A stretch of DNA of 39,280 nucleotides from Phycisphaerae bacterium (GCA_029260035.1 JAJDEA010000147.1:1-39280), one strand, 5' to 3'; shown: positions 18,645 to 28,092, counted from the first letter of the stretch. Numbers and translations are program-made. Notes: generated by a model from the sequence alone, not told the origin.

Positions 18645-19405
18645 TGTAAATCTACCTTTCGGACCTCAACCTCGAGGTCGGGCTCCTTCCCGCCGGCAAA
18701 CAAAGCACGTAATGTCTGATAACAACAAAAGCGAACATACTCCTGTTGGTTGACAACAATCTTGCGCCACCCGAAGGGGCTGTTATCGGCACTACGCGTT
18801 AGTGCGAAGTGCTTGATATCGCTCGCAACTGATTCGTGCGACGCATCGTAAACTTCTTGCAATTGGGCGAGGACTCCTCCACGCCCGCGCCGGGGAGCCG
18901 TCGGCTGAAAACTGGCTTGACGCGATAGGGCGACCGGATCCACCGCCCCGAAACCATGTCGAGGCCTCGTCCCGTACAATTGAGCGGAGATTCCGATGCG
19001 GGGCGGATCGTATGGATCATATTCCGTTACCGAAAAAACCAGAATCGCGTCCGCGCCAACTAGTTCTGCAATCTTCAGCGCGTGAGACGGCGACACAATT
19101 GCGTCCCGACCCTCTGCAGCCAATACTCCCAGCACACGGCTGACCGGAATGACGGAAATTCCGTCGGTATAACTAAGCTCGCTCGCCATCATGTCGGCGA
19201 AACGGTTGTTATCAAAGTTCGTTGCACCGCTCAGATTTATGGCTGGCGCAACCGTGACCGTCATCTGGCCGAATTTTGGATTCGCCAGGAAGAACGGATC
19301 AGCCGAGCCGCCATGACGACACCCGAATGATGCCGAGAGGCTGATGATCACGCAAATCCCAAGCCAACGGTGTTTCAGGCACTCTCGCTTCGTCTTCCTT
19401 GACAT
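18641..19405 (-). CDS. Lipoprotein with CsgG/TolB-N-like domain
   Basis: The ATG at 19405 starts MSRKTKRECLKHRWLG. A basic n-region, a hydrophobic core and the lipobox-like SASFGC indicate lipidation near residue 30. The body (VTVAPAINLSGATNFDNNRFADMMASELSYTDGISVIPVSRVLGVL...IAELVGADAILVFSVTEY) matches the pattern of CsgG-like or TolB N-terminal-like domains, which assemble at the outer membrane or periplasm. It lies downstream of a TolB-propeller-like lipoprotein on the same strand. The pair could rebuild TolB's two domains on separate chains (inference). The downstream 68-aa gene overlaps its stop. Confidence 0.7.
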   Translation of the reverse strand: MSRKTKRECLKHRWLGICVIISLSASFGCRHGGSADPFFLANPKFGQMTVTVAPAINLSGATNFDNNRFADMMASELSYTDGISVIPVSRVLGVLAAEGRDAIVSPSHALKIAELVGADAILVFSVTEYDPYDPPRIGISAQLYGTRPRHGFGAVDPVALSRQASFQPTAPRRGRGGVLAQLQEVYDASHESVASDIKHFALTRSADNSPFGWRKIVVNQQEYVRFCCYQTLRALFAGGKEPDLEVEVRKVDLQ

Positions 19406-19552
19406 GTTTGCATCCAAGCGTTTGAGAGATTAACCACTGTTCCATCGTGGCCGTTTGAGCAATACCAGAAGCTTCAAGAAAAGGTTCCGGCAATAGTGTT
19501 CATCGTCTTACAGGCAACCGATCTTGTGTCAGCGCTGCATCATCCGTCAGTT

Positions 19553-20767
19553 CTACCTGCCGCTTCCAGTTGAAACCGTTCTTGCTTCCGGTCGCATGGA
19601 ATTCCCAGTACTGGTTCCCTTGTTCTGGTTTCCCGTTGTGACACGACCGTCTTCGGTTGGAAGAGAGCTTGGGCTGGTGGGCCATAGAGACCAAATCGTA
19701 TCAGAGCCATCTCTTCCCGTTGCGAAGTAAACCCGCCCGTCCGGTGCGAAGGCAGGTGCATAATTTGCGGTCATTCCGTCTGTGAGTCTGACCTTCATAT
19801 GTCCGGTTGACGACATCACCCAAATATCGGAACGTGCTGGAAGGCCTGGCTTATTTGCCACTTCTTCAAAGGGCGTATAAGGGACGCTAACGAATGCGAT
19901 ATGTGTTCCATCCTGGCTCCACGTCGGTAACGTCAGTGCCTGATTGGCAGAGGAAGCCATCTCCGTCGGGTATTGAGGCTCGCCCTGATTAAGCTGAACA
20001 GTCCAGACACTGAAAAGCCGACTTCCTCTCTCCCGAGCACGTTGAAAGAGGATCGTGTCGTTGACAGGGGACCATTCCGGGAACAAGCCATAACCAATGA
20101 ACTCGCGCGAAGCGCCGTTGGTTGCATTGGCTACCCAAAGCTCCCATTGGCCACCCCGGGCGGATAGACTTGAGAATACAAGTCGATTGCCGTCAGGCGA
20201 CCAACTTGGCTGAACTTCATCGTGAGGGGTATTCGTGACCTGTACCGGCTGTCCGCCGTCCAGTTTTATGACCCAAATGTCCCAGTTCCCGCTTCGATTA
20301 CTTGCAAATGCAACCCGCGACCCATCGGGAGAAAAACGTGGCTGGACATCGGACGCAGGATCACTTGTAAGCTGTGTTACTGCGACGCCGTCGATCGCCT
20401 TGATGTAAATATCCGGTTGCATGTTGTGTCGTGTAGACGAAAACGCCATTTGCAATCCCTGGGCATCGATGGTCGGATCGGAATCCATTCCAACCTCCGT
20501 AAACGTGTGTTGCTTGAGCGCGATGCCCGGTCGAGCATGAAAGGACGCCAATCTGCTGGCGTTGATGTCACCAAACATGCTGATTTCGTTAGCACGCGCG
20601 GCAGTTAGGATCATTCCGGTGCATTCCTCCGTGCCCGTTGAAACAGCAGACGAACGGCTTCGGCTTGATTGACAACCAGTCGTCATCATTGACAAGGTTG
20701 CTATGCTGACTGCGACGAATGCGAGAATTGAACGATTGAGGTTGTCGATCCTGGACGCCTGGGTCAT
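19553..20767 (-). CDS. TolB-like PD40 beta-propeller lipoprotein
   Basis: It starts at ATG 20767 with AAGGAAATG upstream. The N-terminus has a hydrophobic core (ILAFVAVSIATLSMM) and the lipobox TTGC, so it is a probable lipoprotein. At least five PD40 repeats follow, such as QPRFSPDGSRVAFASNRSGNWDIWV, QPSWSPDGNRLVFSS and APAFAPDGRVYFATGRDGSDTIW, the TolB-type six-bladed propeller. Proteins of this class act in the periplasm as protein-interaction hubs of cell-envelope systems. No TolA, TolQ/R or Pal gene is nearby, so tolB itself is not claimed. Confidence 0.8.
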   Translation of the reverse strand: MTQASRIDNLNRSILAFVAVSIATLSMMTTGCQSSRSRSSAVSTGTEECTGMILTAARANEISMFGDINASRLASFHARPGIALKQHTFTEVGMDSDPTIDAQGLQMAFSSTRHNMQPDIYIKAIDGVAVTQLTSDPASDVQPRFSPDGSRVAFASNRSGNWDIWVIKLDGGQPVQVTNTPHDEVQPSWSPDGNRLVFSSLSARGGQWELWVANATNGASREFIGYGLFPEWSPVNDTILFQRARERGSRLFSVWTVQLNQGEPQYPTEMASSANQALTLPTWSQDGTHIAFVSVPYTPFEEVANKPGLPARSDIWVMSSTGHMKVRLTDGMTANYAPAFAPDGRVYFATGRDGSDTIWSLWPTSPSSLPTEDGRVTTGNQNKGTSTGNSMRPEARTVSTGSGR

Positions 20768-21442
20768 GGCGATTCATTTCCTTTTCTAATGCGCAACGCG
20801 ATATGGCTCGGCTTCCACAGCCGAAACGATCGGGCCGGGCACGCGATGACGAACACACTTTCCACGTTCGTAAGTCATCGGCAGCCCACTTCATGCAAAC
20901 AAGTAATGCTGCTAACGGGCAATTTGGATAGTGAGTGTCCGATAACTATAAGGCCTCTATCGTCAATATTGTTCGATGTCTTGATCGTACGTCCAATATT
21001 CAAATTGTTGGATTGCCCTGTTTGAAGAACGATTGTCAAAAAGGGATAAGATTCAATTGGGATGAGTGTCGAACTAGCGAATTCAGAGACGAGTGAACGC
21101 CAACCTCCTATTCAAAGCAGGTTAGGCGGTGAACGCGGAACACGGCCTGACGCATTCAAAATCACAAAGCCAATAACGATCATAAGTTCTTTTATTTCAA
21201 TAGATTAAAAAAAACTGTCTTCTTATGTCGCCATCCGATCGATCCACTGCTAGACTGTTGCAGTCCTAACACGCGTTCGATTATCGTATGCGTGAAAGGG
21301 CAAGGAGCCTGGAGGGAGCTAATTCGTGAGGAGGGGAAAGAAGCCTATCTATATCCCCCGCGCCACAATCTCCCGAGACAACATTTCAGAATAGGCCTGT
21401 TTTTCACGGTGCGGCCGACTTCGCCTTCGGAGGGAGAGGGGC
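20768..21442. other. Intergenic region without supported gene
   Basis: This 675-base stretch lies between the divergent TolB-like and isochorismatase genes and is relatively AT-rich near 21180-21230 (for example attaaaaaaaact). A 48-codon frame from 21062 begins MSVELANSETSERQPP but has no ribosome site or recognisable motif. Promoters of both flanking genes should lie here, but no convincing boxes were identified. Confidence 0.4.
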
Positions 21443-22231
21443 ATGATCGCACGTCGCGATGGTTTTGCATATGAATATGTGGTCGTCGATCTGAATACAC
21501 AGTTCGACTTCTGCTCAATCGGTGGGAGACACCCTGTCAGCAATCTGATGGAGTTGATTCCATCACTGCGAAGGATTATTGCCTGGACCAAGCGGAACGC
21601 GGTTCCCGTGGTCTCCTCGATTACCGCCCACCGAAAATCAGAAATAGCGCCGGGTGATACGGACGCTTGCTGTATCGATGGGTCGGTAGGCCAGGGGAAA
21701 GTTGGGTTCACCCTACTCGATAAGCGTAAGCAAGTAGAAATCGACAACACACTCAACCTTAGGCTCGATCTTTTTCGCGATTACCAACAGGTATTGTTCA
21801 GGAAACGAACGGACGACCTCCTTGCCAACCCGAAAGCCGATCGGTTTCTCACTCAAGTGCCAACTAGAGAGTTCATTGTGATCGGCAATTCTGTCGAGTG
21901 TTCGGTCAAGGCGTTGACGCTGGGCCTTGTCGCTCGCGGCAAGGCGGTTACGGTTATTGTCGATGGCTGTGGTTTTTGGGATCAAGGTGCTGCCGACCTA
22001 ACATTCCGACAGCTTGTCGCCAAAGGAGCTATGTTGGCGACCGTTGATGAGGTCGTTTGCCGAAAGCTGGCGAACCGAAAGCGGTATTCGCCTCGGATGG
22101 CCGAGGCTTTCATGCAAAACGAGTATCTCCCTCGAAGCCAATCGAACAGCGTTGCGAAATCAGACGCCGCCGGGCGCAATGGCAACGGCTTGGTTCGCAA
22201 TCCGGCCCGAAATGGCCGATCTTCGAAGTAA
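21443..22231 (+). CDS. Isochorismatase-family cysteine hydrolase
   Basis: The purine-rich ggagggagagggg just before the ATG is a strong ribosome site. The catalytic triad positions of the family are visible: Asp in VVVDLNTQFDF, Lys probably in LFRKRTDD, and the nucleophile Cys in VIGNSVECSVKALTLGL. Family members hydrolyse small amides or isochorismate; the substrate here is unknown. The C-terminus has an extra tail of about 50 residues, basic and Asn/Ser-rich (LPRSQSNSVAKSDAAGRNGN). The ferredoxin gene begins 83 bases downstream on the same strand. There is no siderophore or nicotinamide pathway gene nearby to narrow the role. Confidence 0.8.
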   Translation: MIARRDGFAYEYVVVDLNTQFDFCSIGGRHPVSNLMELIPSLRRIIAWTKRNAVPVVSSITAHRKSEIAPGDTDACCIDGSVGQGKVGFTLLDKRKQVEIDNTLNLRLDLFRDYQQVLFRKRTDDLLANPKADRFLTQVPTREFIVIGNSVECSVKALTLGLVARGKAVTVIVDGCGFWDQGAADLTFRQLVAKGAMLATVDEVVCRKLANRKRYSPRMAEAFMQNEYLPRSQSNSVAKSDAAGRNGNGLVRNPARNGRSSK

Positions 22232-22314
22232 TTGCCAGAATCACCAGAGGCAGTACAATCGCCGCGTAAGCTGGTCCTTCAGATGCGTAACGTAGGCGAT
22301 GGTGGAACCTGGCG

Positions 22315-22593
22315 ATGGCCAAAAAGAAAAAACTTCCCAAGCAGCTTGCCGTACTGGATGAAGACCTTTGCACAGGCTGTGACGCGTGCGTCACGATGTG
22401 TCCGGTGGACTGTATTGATAAAATCTCAGACCCGCACCACCCCGGCTACGCAATGGGCGTTTGTACGATCGATTTAGGCGTGTGCATCGGGTGTAAGCTA
22501 TGCGCCCAAGTATGCCCCTGGCATGTCATCACGATGGTTCCGACGGATCAAATTCTTATGGAGCCGAGAATCGCGGAGCTTCTTCCTTCCTAA
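22315..22593 (+). CDS. 2[4Fe-4S] ferredoxin-type protein
   Basis: It is 92 aa with two cysteine motifs: CTGCDACVTMCPVDC and CIGCKLCAQVCPWHV, each able to hold a [4Fe-4S] cluster in the CxxCxxCxxxC(P) pattern with the partner motif. A Lys-rich start (MAKKKKLPKQL) is typical of the planctomycete version. It acts as a cytoplasmic electron carrier; its redox partner is unknown. It ends 22 bases before the converging selenoprotein gene, so the two share little 3' space. Confidence 0.9.
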   Translation: MAKKKKLPKQLAVLDEDLCTGCDACVTMCPVDCIDKISDPHHPGYAMGVCTIDLGVCIGCKLCAQVCPWHVITMVPTDQILMEPRIAELLPS

Positions 22594-22615
22594 CGCGATT
22601 GCGGCACGAATTTTC

Positions 22616-23752
22616 TTAGCCCTTCCGCTTCGCTTTCTTAGACAATGCCATTACAAGATGCGGAAGCTCTTTGGGGTCAGGGTTTCGCGCCTGGATAACC
22701 CCATTCGGATCGATCAAGTATTGTGTTGACAACGCCTGGACATTGTATTTTTCTGCGGCGGGATTGCCCCAGCCCTTTTCATGCCAGGTATGATTCCCAG
22801 GAAATCTCATTGCCTTGATTAGCCTCTTCGGAGCGGACGATTCATCATCGAGCGAAACGGAGAGGATTTCAAAGGGCGTCTCCTTTAGCCGCGACACGGC
22901 GGCTCGCAGGTGAGGAATCTCACCCACGCAGGACGGTCACCACGTCGCCCAAAAATTGAGCAAAACCGTTTTCCCTCGAAAGGAACGTAAGGTGAACATT
23001 TCCCCGTTCAGTTTCTTAACCACCAGGTCCGGTGCAGCCATGCCTATCTGTAGATGATCGATTTCGTAAAGATACGCACCGGCAAGAGCTACCTTATCCG
23101 GGTCATCTTCACGCGATTCCGGCGGGACTGTCGCTGTTTTAGTCGTTTGTTTACGACCATTTAGCCGGAGCACTTTTGAAAAGCATGTCCTCGCCTTGTC
23201 GAGGTCGGCTGATTCCAGTGCAAGCAAACCTGCCGTGAAGAACGCGATTTCCTTCGACTGCTTCTGACTCGCAGCATCCGCTAATTCGACCAACGCGCCG
23301 GCCCACGGCGAGAGCAGCTTCTTGTCCGTGATCGTATAGGGAAGTTGCTCCAGGATGTCTTCGATGGACGGCTCATTGGGGTTGCTCTTTACCAATTTGC
23401 GAAACCGGTCCAGAGCGGTCGCGGAATCTACGTTGAGCGCCCAGGAAAGCGTCTGAGCGAGTAGGTATCCTTCATCCGACGTTCCCTTGGCTTTCGTCGC
23501 AATCTTGTCCATTTTTCGCAACAGGGCGGGACGTCTATCGACAGGCACCTTGGCACCTACTTTGGCTTTGCCATCCTCCCCCACCATCTCCGACATGCCG
23601 GAAAAATAGTCTTCAGTTGCGATCTCCATATCTATTTCGAGTTTCTCAAAATCTTCGCGTGGCCCGGCAACGGCGTCGATAGGGACGCCGAGAAACAAAA
23701 ACGATGCCAATGCCATTGAATTAACGCGAGAGACTTTACTCAGCGGTTTCAA
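22616..23752 (-). CDS. TlpA/thioredoxin-like selenoprotein (in-frame TGA at Sec272)
   Basis: Translation must read through TGA at 22937-22939; the frame continues directly into the rest of the thioredoxin fold. The local sequence is LLNFWATW-U-PSCVGEIPHL, exactly the TlpA active site WATWCxPC with its first Cys replaced by Sec. Total length is 378 aa. The start is TTG 23752 with AAGGG 7 bases upstream, followed by a signal peptide (MALASFLFLGVPIDAVAG), so it is exported. Residues 30-210 are helical and of unknown role. The thioredoxin domain begins near 237 (IGMAAPDLVVKKLNGE) and keeps the later TQYLIDPNGVI strand. It is probably a thiol-disulfide oxidoreductase. It lies 70 bases after the deiodinase-like gene, probably in the same operon. 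Conventional gene calls would split it in two. Confidence 0.88.
22887..22927 (-). promoter_or_regulatory. Candidate SECIS hairpins of the TlpA-like gene (weaker)
   Basis: Two perfect 6-bp hairpins follow the TGA: GGTGAG-ATTC-CTCACC, starting 12 bases after it, and AGCCGC-CGTGTC-GCGGCT, starting 33 bases after it. The second has GU in its loop, but at about 39 bases from the TGA, slightly beyond the usual bacterial range. The first lacks GG/GU in its loop. Which is the SelB site, or whether a composite fold is used, cannot be decided here. Confidence 0.45.
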
Positions 23753-23822
23753 AATATACCCTTTCTGCTACGGCTTTTGCTTTTGCAACGAAATCCACCT
23801 GCGTCTCAATTCCGGCACTTTC

Positions 23823-24548
23823 TTATCCCTGAGTCGCATCGCGTGCTTCAATATTCTTATCTGCTTCGGCGCTCTGCGAGCCAGCTTCCGGGAACTGCTT
23901 TTTCAGCCAATTGCGGGCTTTCTTCAGACCCGGAGCAAATCCCCAGGGGCCACGTTCCGCGCGAACCGCGATTTTTCCGTCTGTGTCAACCAGGAAGATT
24001 CTTTCAGGCCAAGCTTCATATGCCTGTTCTGTGCTGTTGTCGATGTCATCGATCAGACACGGAATTTTGATATTGAGTTTCTTGTAGCATTTATTGGCGA
24101 TGGTGACGCGCTCGCCATAAGTCTTCGGCGTATTGATAGCCTCCTCACCTTCGATTGGCTCAGGCCAAGCGCTGTCGGCAGCATGGGCTTCACGAATGTA
24201 AACGACGAAAAACTCGGCGTCATCCTTGTATTTCTTGGCTACCTTGTTCAAGACGCGAACCTCGCGTCGGAAGGGTGGTCATGTATAGCTGCCAAAGATA
24301 AGCATGACCGGTTTTTTTCCACGAAAGCTCGCCAAATCCACTTCGCTCTTGCCATCGCGACTCTTCAATTTGAAATTCGGTGCCAGGTCTCCTACTTTTG
24401 GCGCGTTGTCCGGTTTCGCTTTATGCTTTTTGACCATTTCCTTTATGACGTCGTCCTGATTCCTTTGAGTAGCGCACGCGCCACACAAAATCAGCGCAAC
24501 AACGGTGCTTGATAATAGGAACGCTGTTCGACGTTTCGAAATAAACAT
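23823..24548 (-). CDS. Iodothyronine deiodinase-like selenoprotein (in-frame TGA at Sec90)
   Basis: TGA at 24279-24281 lies in LIFGSYT-U-PPFRREV, matching the deiodinase active site (SCT-U-PPF in animals). Downstream, family landmarks continue in the same frame: VYIREAHAADSAW, CLIDDIDNSTEQAYEAWPER and RAERGPWGFAPGL. The start is taken at ATG 24548 (MFISKRRTAFLL) giving 241 aa; GTG 24572 is an alternative. The N-terminus is a signal or lipoprotein-like segment (LLSSTVVALILCGACATQ), so it is probably exported. Bacterial members are thioredoxin-fold redox proteins of unknown substrate; thyroid hormone is not implied. A strong SECIS-like hairpin follows the TGA. It is first in a probable operon with the TlpA-like selenoprotein and divergent from selB. 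Confidence 0.92.
24252..24268 (-). promoter_or_regulatory. Bacterial SECIS element of the deiodinase-like gene
   Basis: Ten bases after the TGA, GACGCG-AGGTT-CGCGTC forms a perfect 6-bp stem with GGU in the apical loop. GG/GU in a small loop 16-37 bases after the Sec codon is the known bacterial SECIS pattern recognised by the C-terminal winged helices of SelB. The element lies inside the coding sequence. Confidence 0.88.
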
Positions 24549-24647
24549 AAATATTTTCACTTTCCGGCCCACTGACCAACTTAGTTACAGTGAAGACATA
24601 GTGGCTGCAACTTGCAGACAAATGCTGGCTCTTGATAATCATTAGCT

Positions 24648-26597
24648 ATGTCCGCACAACCTACAGCCCCGCCCGACGGTCAGCAAGTAAGTACCTTGCC
24701 TGCCAACCTCATCCTCGGCACGGCGGGGCATATCGATCATGGCAAGACAACGCTCGTGAAAGCCCTTACCGGAACCGATACCGACCGACTGCCCGAAGAA
24801 CGTCAGCGAGGGATGACCATCGAACTTGGATTCGCCTCATTAGCTATTGACCGCTTTCGATTCGGTATTGTAGACGTTCCGGGTCACGAACGCTTCATAC
24901 GCACGATGGTCGCCGGGGCAACAGGTATCGATATCGCACTCATCATCGTTGCCGCGGACGACTCCGTCATGCCTCAAACTCGCGAGCACGTCGAAATATT
25001 GCAGCTTCTCGGGATTTCCCGTGCAGTGGTTGCTTTGACAAAAATCGACATGGTTGATCGCGACATGGTTGAATTGGTTTCTGAGGATGTAAAGGGTCTG
25101 TTGGCAGAAACGACGCTGGCGGACGCCCCCATACGCCCGGTCTCGTCGGCAACGGGTGAAGGCTTATCGGAGTTACGGCAAGCCCTTCTCGAAGCTGCTC
25201 GGCTGTTACAAACGAGTTCACCGGCTTCGCCATTTCGTATGCCTGTTGATCGAGTTTTCACGGTCCAGGGACGCGGAACTGTCGTAACTGGGTCCGGACT
25301 TCGTGGCGTGGTCAAGAGCGGCGACAATCTTCAAGTTTGGCCGGGCGGGCAGATTTGCCGCGTCCGTGACCTCCAGGCGCATGGCGATCAGAAAGACTGT
25401 CTGGGGCGAGGCCAACGCGTCGCGCTAAACCTTACTGGGATTTCGCGCGAAAACCTCGAACGCGGAGTTGAATTGGCAACGCCCGACTACCTCTGCGAAG
25501 CTCGCATGATTGACTGCAATATTCGAGCCTTGGCGTCGAACAGTCGGGCCATCAAGACTACGCAGAAATTGCGGCTGTGCATCGGTACCGCCGAAGTCCC
25601 GGCGCGAATCGTTTTGATGGACGCGCGAACGCTCGACCCCGGCGCGTCGGCGTTTGCGCAACTTCGATGTGGCACACCGATTACCGCAACCCACGGCCAA
25701 CGGTTTATCATTCGTGACGAGAACGCGACACGAACGATCGGAGGTGGGAGGGTCCTTCGCCCCAACGCAAGCCGAAGAAGGCTATCGATCGAGTCACATA
25801 TGAATCGGCTTGAAAAACTGGACTCAGGGAGCGAGGCCGACCGCTTGGCGGAGGTTTTGCGCGACGCCGGAATGAACGCGGTCGAGAATCTTCCGCTTTG
25901 CGCCAGAGCTGGCGTCGAGCTTGAAGAATTGCCGAGCTTGCTCGAACAGCTCAAGCAAACGAAAAAATGGGTTCCGCTCGCCGATACGGGCAAGTACGTT
26001 GTCCCTGAGGCGATCAAGGACATAGCCGATCGCATCCATCGTTGGCTCGAACGCTTTCATCGTCAGAACCCGGAGTTGCCGGGGCGCCACGTAGACTCGG
26101 TGTTGGGCAGACTGGAACGGATGACGAGTAAAGCGCTCGCAAGGCCGATATTGGCCTCGATCAAGAAGACGCTCAAACTGAAGCAGTTGGGCAGTTTCGT
26201 TTGCTTGCCAGCGTTCGCGCCGAAACTGAGTGGAGCTGATGAGAAGTTTCTGCAAACTATGATCGAAGCAATCCGCGAGGGTGGTTTTCAGCCCCCTGCC
26301 CTTGAGGCAATTCCAGGCGGTGCGCAAGTAGACCGCAAACGACGGGAAAGGCTCGCCACCTTGGCGGCTGCGCTCGGCGAGCTAGTGCCGATCGCTCCCA
26401 AGATGTACCTTCATCGAGATTCGGAAAATGCGTTGCGGGAGAAAGTGGCTGGCCTCATCGAAGCGAACGGGCAGGCGACGGTCGCTGATATTCGTGAAGC
26501 GCTTGATTCGAGTCGCAAGTTTGTCGTTCCCTTCGTAGAATACCTGGACCGCGTAGGCTTTACGAAGCGCGTGGGCGACCACCGTGAACTTGTTTGA
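24648..26597 (+). CDS. selB: Selenocysteine-specific elongation factor SelB
   Basis: It delivers Sec-tRNA(Sec) to the ribosome at UGA codons marked by a SECIS. The EF-Tu-like G domain has GHIDHGKTT (P-loop), DVPGHERF and TKID, plus the SelB-typical [17 protein letters not shown]. Beta-barrel domains II/III follow ([39 protein letters not shown]). From about residue 380 to 649 come the winged-helix repeats that bind SECIS RNA. The length of 649 aa is normal. It is divergent from the selenoprotein pair (about 100 bases between) and immediately upstream of selA. Confidence 0.96.
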   Translation: MSAQPTAPPDGQQVSTLPANLILGTAGHIDHGKTTLVKALTGTDTDRLPEERQRGMTIELGFASLAIDRFRFGIVDVPGHERFIRTMVAGATGIDIALIIVAADDSVMPQTREHVEILQLLGISRAVVALTKIDMVDRDMVELVSEDVKGLLAETTLADAPIRPVSSATGEGLSELRQALLEAARLLQTSSPASPFRMPVDRVFTVQGRGTVVTGSGLRGVVKSGDNLQVWPGGQICRVRDLQAHGDQKDCLGRGQRVALNLTGISRENLERGVELATPDYLCEARMIDCNIRALASNSRAIKTTQKLRLCIGTAEVPARIVLMDARTLDPGASAFAQLRCGTPITATHGQRFIIRDENATRTIGGGRVLRPNASRRRLSIESHMNRLEKLDSGSEADRLAEVLRDAGMNAVENLPLCARAGVELEELPSLLEQLKQTKKWVPLADTGKYVVPEAIKDIADRIHRWLERFHRQNPELPGRHVDSVLGRLERMTSKALARPILASIKKTLKLKQLGSFVCLPAFAPKLSGADEKFLQTMIEAIREGGFQPPALEAIPGGAQVDRKRRERLATLAAALGELVPIAPKMYLHRDSENALREKVAGLIEANGQATVADIREALDSSRKFVVPFVEYLDRVGFTKRVGDHRELV

Positions 26598-26640
26598 GGA
26601 AACTCGTGCCAAAGCGTTCTATGATATAGTGACCGACACC

Positions 26641-28092
26641 ATGAAAGCGAATAATAAGAAACTACTGAGACAACTTCCCTCGGTTTCGTCCCTCTTGGAG
26701 CATGAAGAGGTTGTTGAATGGCTTAACGAATTCCCGCGACCTGCCATCGTTGCGTCGCTCAAAGAAGCGTTGGAGGGGTTTCGTGCCTCTATACTTGAGG
26801 GCGAGATTGAATCGGAGGTCGAGGTCGAGGACATATTGGATTCAGCCGAAGCCGAGCTGGAGCGGCGAACGGAGCCGAGCCTGCGTAACGTCATCAATGC
26901 AACAGGTATCATCCTGCACACCGGACTGGGGCGTGCTCCGCTTTGCGACGCAGCAATTGAGGCGATTGTCGAAGGTGCGTCCGGCTATTGCAACCTTGAG
27001 TACGATTTAACGACCGGCTCACGCGGGAAACGCCAGGATCACGTCGCTGAATTGTTAGCCGAAATTACCGGCGCGGAGGCGGCTACTGTCGTCAACAACA
27101 ACGCAGCAGCGACTTACCTGATTTTGCAGGTGCTCGCCGCGGGAAAGGAAGTCGTGGTTTCGCGAGGTCAATTGGTCGAAATCGGCGGGAGTTTTCGTCT
27201 GCCCGACATCATGAGTGCCAGCGGAGCCATGCTTCGCGAAGTGGGTACGACCAACCGAACTCGACTTCGCGATTACGAGCAGGCGATTAACGATCGTACT
27301 GCCATACTCATGCTCGCTCATCCGAGCAACTTTCGGACCGTAGGGTTCACGGAGAGTGTGCCATTAGGGCCAATGGTGGAACTCGCACATGAATACAATC
27401 TGCTTGCGGTTCACGATCTTGGCAGCGGCGTGATGATCGATCCTTCAGAGCTTGGAATGGGTGGCGAGCCGGATGTGTTGTCTTCGGTTGCTTCTGATGC
27501 AGACCTCACCTGTTTTTCCGGAGATAAACTGCTTGGCGGTCCACAGTGTGGCGTGATTGTTGGAACCGCTGAGTTGGTAGAGAAAATCAACCAAAGCCCG
27601 CTCGCGCGAACGTATCGCGTCGGCAAGCTGACACTCTTAGCCTTGGAAGCGACATTGCGGGCTTATCTGGATGGCGAACACGTCATTGAGCAGATTCCGA
27701 CACTTTCGATGATCGATGCTTCGACGGACAAACTGGCAGAACGAGCCGCCAAGTTGTCGGAACAGTTGATGGCGGAGTTGCCCAAGGAGCGGTTCTATGT
27801 TTGTTCAGATGTAAGCTTTGCGGGTGGTGGTTCCATGCCCGACCAGGAAATTCCGACGGTCGTTGTGCAATGGCAGCCTGCGGGATGTTCAACCGACGAA
27901 GTGGTAAGCGCGCTGCGCGAGGCGGAAGTGCCCGTAGTCGCCCGCGTGCGCGATGATGCGATTTGTTTCGACTTACGCACTATCCGAGAGAGTGATTTTG
28001 AGGGGCTTGTCACGTCCGTGATGGATGCTGTGATGGAAGTCGGCGAGGAAGACGAAGAGGACTCGAACGACCTGTCACTGCCGGTGGTTTGA
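26641..28092 (+). CDS. selA: L-seryl-tRNA(Sec) selenium transferase SelA
   Basis: A PLP enzyme that converts Ser-tRNA(Sec) to Sec-tRNA(Sec) using selenophosphate. The start at 26641 (MKANNKKLLRQLPSVSSLLE) matches the family N-terminus; a GTG at 26584 would overlap selB by 14 bases and is less likely. Family motifs: NVINATGIILHTGLGRAPL, EYDLTTGSRGKR, AATVVNNNAAATYLIL and the PLP lysine in CFSGDKLLGGPQCG (Lys296 from this start). The C-terminus has an acidic tail (EVGEEDEEDSNDLSL). The length is about 483 aa. It is co-directional with selB, probably one transcript. Confidence 0.96.
   Translation: MKANNKKLLRQLPSVSSLLEHEEVVEWLNEFPRPAIVASLKEALEGFRASILEGEIESEVEVEDILDSAEAELERRTEPSLRNVINATGIILHTGLGRAPLCDAAIEAIVEGASGYCNLEYDLTTGSRGKRQDHVAELLAEITGAEAATVVNNNAAATYLILQVLAAGKEVVVSRGQLVEIGGSFRLPDIMSASGAMLREVGTTNRTRLRDYEQAINDRTAILMLAHPSNFRTVGFTESVPLGPMVELAHEYNLLAVHDLGSGVMIDPSELGMGGEPDVLSSVASDADLTCFSGDKLLGGPQCGVIVGTAELVEKINQSPLARTYRVGKLTLLALEATLRAYLDGEHVIEQIPTLSMIDASTDKLAERAAKLSEQLMAELPKERFYVCSDVSFAGGGSMPDQEIPTVVVQWQPAGCSTDEVVSALREAEVPVVARVRDDAICFDLRTIRESDFEGLVTSVMDAVMEVGEEDEEDSNDLSLPVV

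Noticed and set aside
22616..22927. Separate downstream gene starting at GTG 22927
   Set aside because: It begins in mid thioredoxin fold just after the Sec motif, in the same frame as the upstream part, and lacks its own N-terminus. It is the second half of the TlpA-like selenoprotein.
23823..24251. Separate downstream gene starting at TTG 24251
   Set aside because: Same frame as the upstream part and carries only the second half of the deiodinase fold.
24549..24647. selC (tRNA-Sec) in or near the selenium locus
   Set aside because: Looked through this and the other gaps for a type II tRNA with a TCA anticodon; none found. It must lie elsewhere.
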